Source: Novosphingobium sp. (lineage in GTDB: Bacteria > Pseudomonadota > Alphaproteobacteria > Sphingomonadales > Sphingomonadaceae). Taken from it: a stretch of DNA of 23,809 nucleotides. Of this stretch, positions 22,102 through 23,809 are shown one piece after another. Every line of letters begins with the position of its first letter. Position 1 is the stretch's first letter. A program made the position numbers and the translations under genes. The DNA lies in contig JAQVEQ010000016.1 in NCBI GenBank assembly GCA_028697875.1, forward strand, positions 1-23,809. Reading direction: 5' to 3'. The notes beneath the pieces were generated by a model. That model was not told where the DNA came from and did no database searches. It saw nothing but the letters and a program-made list of their open reading frames with translations.

Positions 22102-23316
22102 ATGGGCACTGCGGTCGAGGCACTCTATTCGCAAGTGGCCCGTTCCGGCCCCCCGCTGTTCTTTCCCGATCCCGAAGTCCCGGCGGTCTTCAATTTCGAC
22201 CAGGGGCTCGCCGCGCCGGAGACGTTTCCGCGCGGCGACCTGCTGCGGATCGCGAAGCTGATTCTCGACCGCGACGGGGCCGATCCGCTCGATTATTTCG
22301 ATCCGGATACAGGATACGAGGAACTGGTCTTCGGATACCGGGGCTTGCGCGAACGGCTGGCCGAACGGATCGCCGTGCGGCAGGGGCGCAAGCTGGGGGC
22401 GGATGGCGTGATCCTGACGTCCGGTTCGGTGCAGGGGATCGCGCTGGCGGTGAACGGCTATGTCGATCCGGGCGATGTCGTGTTCGTGGAAGCGGCTTCG
22501 TTCCCCTATGCCTTGCGCTACATGGACATGGCGCGGGCGGAAATCCGCACCGTCCCGGTCGATGGCAAGGGGATGGACGTCGCCGCGCTCGAAACGCTGC
22601 TGGATGCGGCCGTGGCCGAAGGGCGCAAGGTCAAGATGGTCTACACTATCGCGACCTTCCAGACGCCGACCAACACGGTGATGCCGCTGGACCGCCGCAG
22701 GCAGTTGATCGGCCTGCTGCGCCGGCACCGGTTCATCCTGATGGAAGACAACGTCTACGGCGACTTGCGCTTCGCGGGCGAAGAGGTGCCGACCCTGCTG
22801 TCGCTCGACGATACCGGCCGGGTGATCCAGTGCGGCAGCTTTTCCAAGACGGTTGCCCCCGCGCTGCGCATGGGCTGGATCGCGGGCGAAGCGGCGGCCA
22901 TCGCCGCGCTGGCGGCAGTGCGGCAGGACCTGGGCGTGTCGCAGTGGACGGCGCGCATCCTGGCCGAATTCCTCGCCGAAGGGTTGATGGAACCGCACCT
23001 CGCGCGGGCCAACGCCGTCTATCGCGCCAAGGCAGCGGTTGCGGTCAGGGCGGTGCGCGAACATTGCGGCGACTACGTGAAATTCGACGAGCCGGAGGGT
23101 TCGTTCTACCTCTGGCTGGAAATCGACGACCGGGTGGACTGGGACCGCGCGGCGGAGCTTGCGGCCAGGGAAGGCATTTTCTTCCGTCCGGGCGAACGCT
23201 TCACCAGCGGGGACGACAAGCGCCAGTTCCTCCGCCTTGCCTACAGCCATGTCGGGGAGGACGTGATCGCGAACGGCATCGCCCGCCTCGGCCAGATCCT
23301 GAAGGAGTGTGCCTGA
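22102..23316 (+). CDS. PLP-dependent aminotransferase, class I/II (MocR/ARO8-like fold without HTH), 404 aa
   Basis: Fold-type I aminotransferase. The Schiff-base lysine is K249 in GSFSKTVAPALRMGW, the PLP ring Asp is D216 (EDNVYGDLRF), Asn is N191 in TPTN and the carboxylate-binding Arg is R378 (FLRLAYS). The sequence resembles the aminotransferase half of MocR/GntR regulators and 2-aminoadipate aminotransferases, but there is no winged-helix DNA-binding domain, so it is an enzyme. The common NPTG turn reads TPTN. GGGGAGAAGG precedes the ATG. Its stop overlaps the thioesterase start by 1 nt (TGATG). An aminotransferase in this catabolic setting is unexpected; substrates cannot be told. Confidence 0.92.
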   Translation: MGTAVEALYSQVARSGPPLFFPDPEVPAVFNFDQGLAAPETFPRGDLLRIAKLILDRDGADPLDYFDPDTGYEELVFGYRGLRERLAERIAVRQGRKLGADGVILTSGSVQGIALAVNGYVDPGDVVFVEAASFPYALRYMDMARAEIRTVPVDGKGMDVAALETLLDAAVAEGRKVKMVYTIATFQTPTNTVMPLDRRRQLIGLLRRHRFILMEDNVYGDLRFAGEEVPTLLSLDDTGRVIQCGSFSKTVAPALRMGWIAGEAAAIAALAAVRQDLGVSQWTARILAEFLAEGLMEPHLARANAVYRAKAAVAVRAVREHCGDYVKFDEPEGSFYLWLEIDDRVDWDRAAELAAREGIFFRPGERFTSGDDKRQFLRLAYSHVGEDVIANGIARLGQILKECA

Positions 23317-23747
23317 TGGCCGATAGCGGTTTCGCGCTGACCCCTGCCCAGCGGGAGTTCCTCGATACGGCGCTGGCGTCGAACTATAGCGCGTGGGTCG
23401 GGGCCCGGGTGGCCGGGATCGATCGGGGCCATGTCCGGATGACATTCCGCCCGCGCGCCGAAATGCTGACGCCGTGGAACACGCTCAACGGTTCGGTGAT
23501 GAACAGCGTGGTCGAAATCCCGTCGTTCGTCGCCCTGCTGACGGAACTGGCGGAAGGCGAATTGCCGGTCACCAGCGACATCTTCATCCAGCACGTCCGG
23601 GCGATGCCGGGTGATGCCGAATACGTTCTGGAAGGCCGCCTGCTGCGGCGGGGGCGGACCATGGCCTGGACCGAAGTGACGGCCTCGGTCGATGGCAAGG
23701 CGATCACTTATGCGCGGGTGACCAAGAGCATCGTGGCGCGGCAATAG
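23316..23747 (+). CDS. PaaI-like hotdog-fold thioesterase, 143 aa
   Basis: Small acyl-CoA thioesterase-type protein of the hotdog fold (PaaI/YdiI group), cytoplasmic. The central helix carries NTLNGSVMNSVVEIPSF (55-71), corresponding to the NxxHGG-type active-site turn of PaaI proteins, though the His is Asn (N58) and the second Gly is Ser (S60). The strand TSDIFIQHVRAM and RRGRTMAWTEV are family-like. The ATG at 23316 overlaps the aminotransferase stop, with AAGGAG at 23302-23307. It would release a free acid from a CoA thioester made by the CoA ligase at the other end of the window or by beta-oxidation. Altered active-site residues make the exact activity uncertain. Confidence 0.88.
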   Translation: MADSGFALTPAQREFLDTALASNYSAWVGARVAGIDRGHVRMTFRPRAEMLTPWNTLNGSVMNSVVEIPSFVALLTELAEGELPVTSDIFIQHVRAMPGDAEYVLEGRLLRRGRTMAWTEVTASVDGKAITYARVTKSIVARQ

Positions 23748-23759
23748 TCCGGCGCGCAG

Positions 23760-23809
23760 TCAGGTTCCGGGGATCGGTTCTTCCGTCACCCAGTCGATCT
23801 CGGCCTTGA
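23760..23809 (-). CDS. C-terminal tail of an unidentified minus-strand gene; cut by window edge
   Basis: A minus-strand frame is open from the window end to a TGA at 23760-23762 and encodes a tail ending KAEIDWVTEEPIPGT. It converges on the thioesterase gene with 12 bp between the stops, which fits the compact layout. Fifteen residues are too few to name a family; coding character is inferred from the frame and spacing only. Confidence 0.45.
   Translation of the reverse strand, partial: KAEIDWVTEEPIPGT

Noticed and set aside
21205..23445. A 746-codon open frame antisense to the SDR, aminotransferase and thioesterase genes
   Set aside because: Composition is Arg/His/Gly/Asp-rich with no recognisable domain, as expected for the opposite strand of high-GC genes with strong third-position bias.
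1..23809. Mobile element or genomic-island borders
   Set aside because: No transposase, integrase, tRNA or long terminal repeats are visible, and base composition looks even across the window.

Overview
The window is gene-dense, high-GC bacterial DNA with short intergenic gaps, Shine-Dalgarno sites of the GGAG/GAGG type and some GTG starts. The mix of gene families (many short-chain dehydrogenases, several NTF2/SnoaL-fold proteins, HSL-type esterases, an EstB-like serine hydrolase, an Old Yellow Enzyme and a PhyH dioxygenase) is what I would expect from a catabolic region of a sphingomonad alphaproteobacterium (Novosphingobium/Sphingobium type). That taxonomic call is inference. I see no tRNA, rRNA, CRISPR array, transposase or phage gene, and no gene-free stretch above 200 bp.

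Layout: (a) 1-1149 (-), a cut-off acyl-CoA synthetase facing an NTF2-like gene (1290-1709, +). (b) 1799-3569 (-), an SDR plus aldo/keto reductase pair, diverging from a second NTF2-like gene (3726-4193, +). (c) 4224-4760 (-), a third NTF2-like protein that strongly resembles bile acid 7alpha-dehydratase BaiE. (d) 4952-10998 (+), a seven-gene run: VOC protein, MFS transporter, HSL esterase, SDR, SDR, HSL esterase, carboxymuconolactone-decarboxylase-like protein. (e) 11029-12785 (-), PhyH dioxygenase plus an atypical SDR, diverging from a TetR regulator plus SDR (12981-14430, +). (f) 14496-18595 (-), a five-gene run: NTF2-like, Old Yellow Enzyme, three consecutive SDRs, ending at a clear rho-independent terminator. 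(g) 18730-19809 (+), an AraC-type regulator diverging from (f). (h) 19976-23747 (+), EstB-like serine hydrolase, SDR, PLP aminotransferase, hotdog thioesterase. (i) The last 50 bases hold the C-terminal tail of a minus-strand gene.

Taken together, the genes look like peripheral catabolism of an alicyclic, oxygenated, probably polycyclic substrate: uptake (MFS), ester cleavage, CoA activation, many alcohol/ketone interconversions, dehydration or isomerisation by NTF2-fold enzymes, C=C reduction by the flavoenzyme, and oxygenation by PhyH. The part list (CoA ligase, OYE, BaiE-like dehydratase, hydroxysteroid-dehydrogenase-like SDR, MFS) parallels the anaerobic clostridial bai operon. A steroid or bile-acid-like substrate is therefore the leading hypothesis, but no gene here is diagnostic for steroid ring cleavage. 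Six divergent intergenic regions alternate with the operons, and several carry near-perfect dyads that may be operators for the TetR, AraC or off-window regulators.
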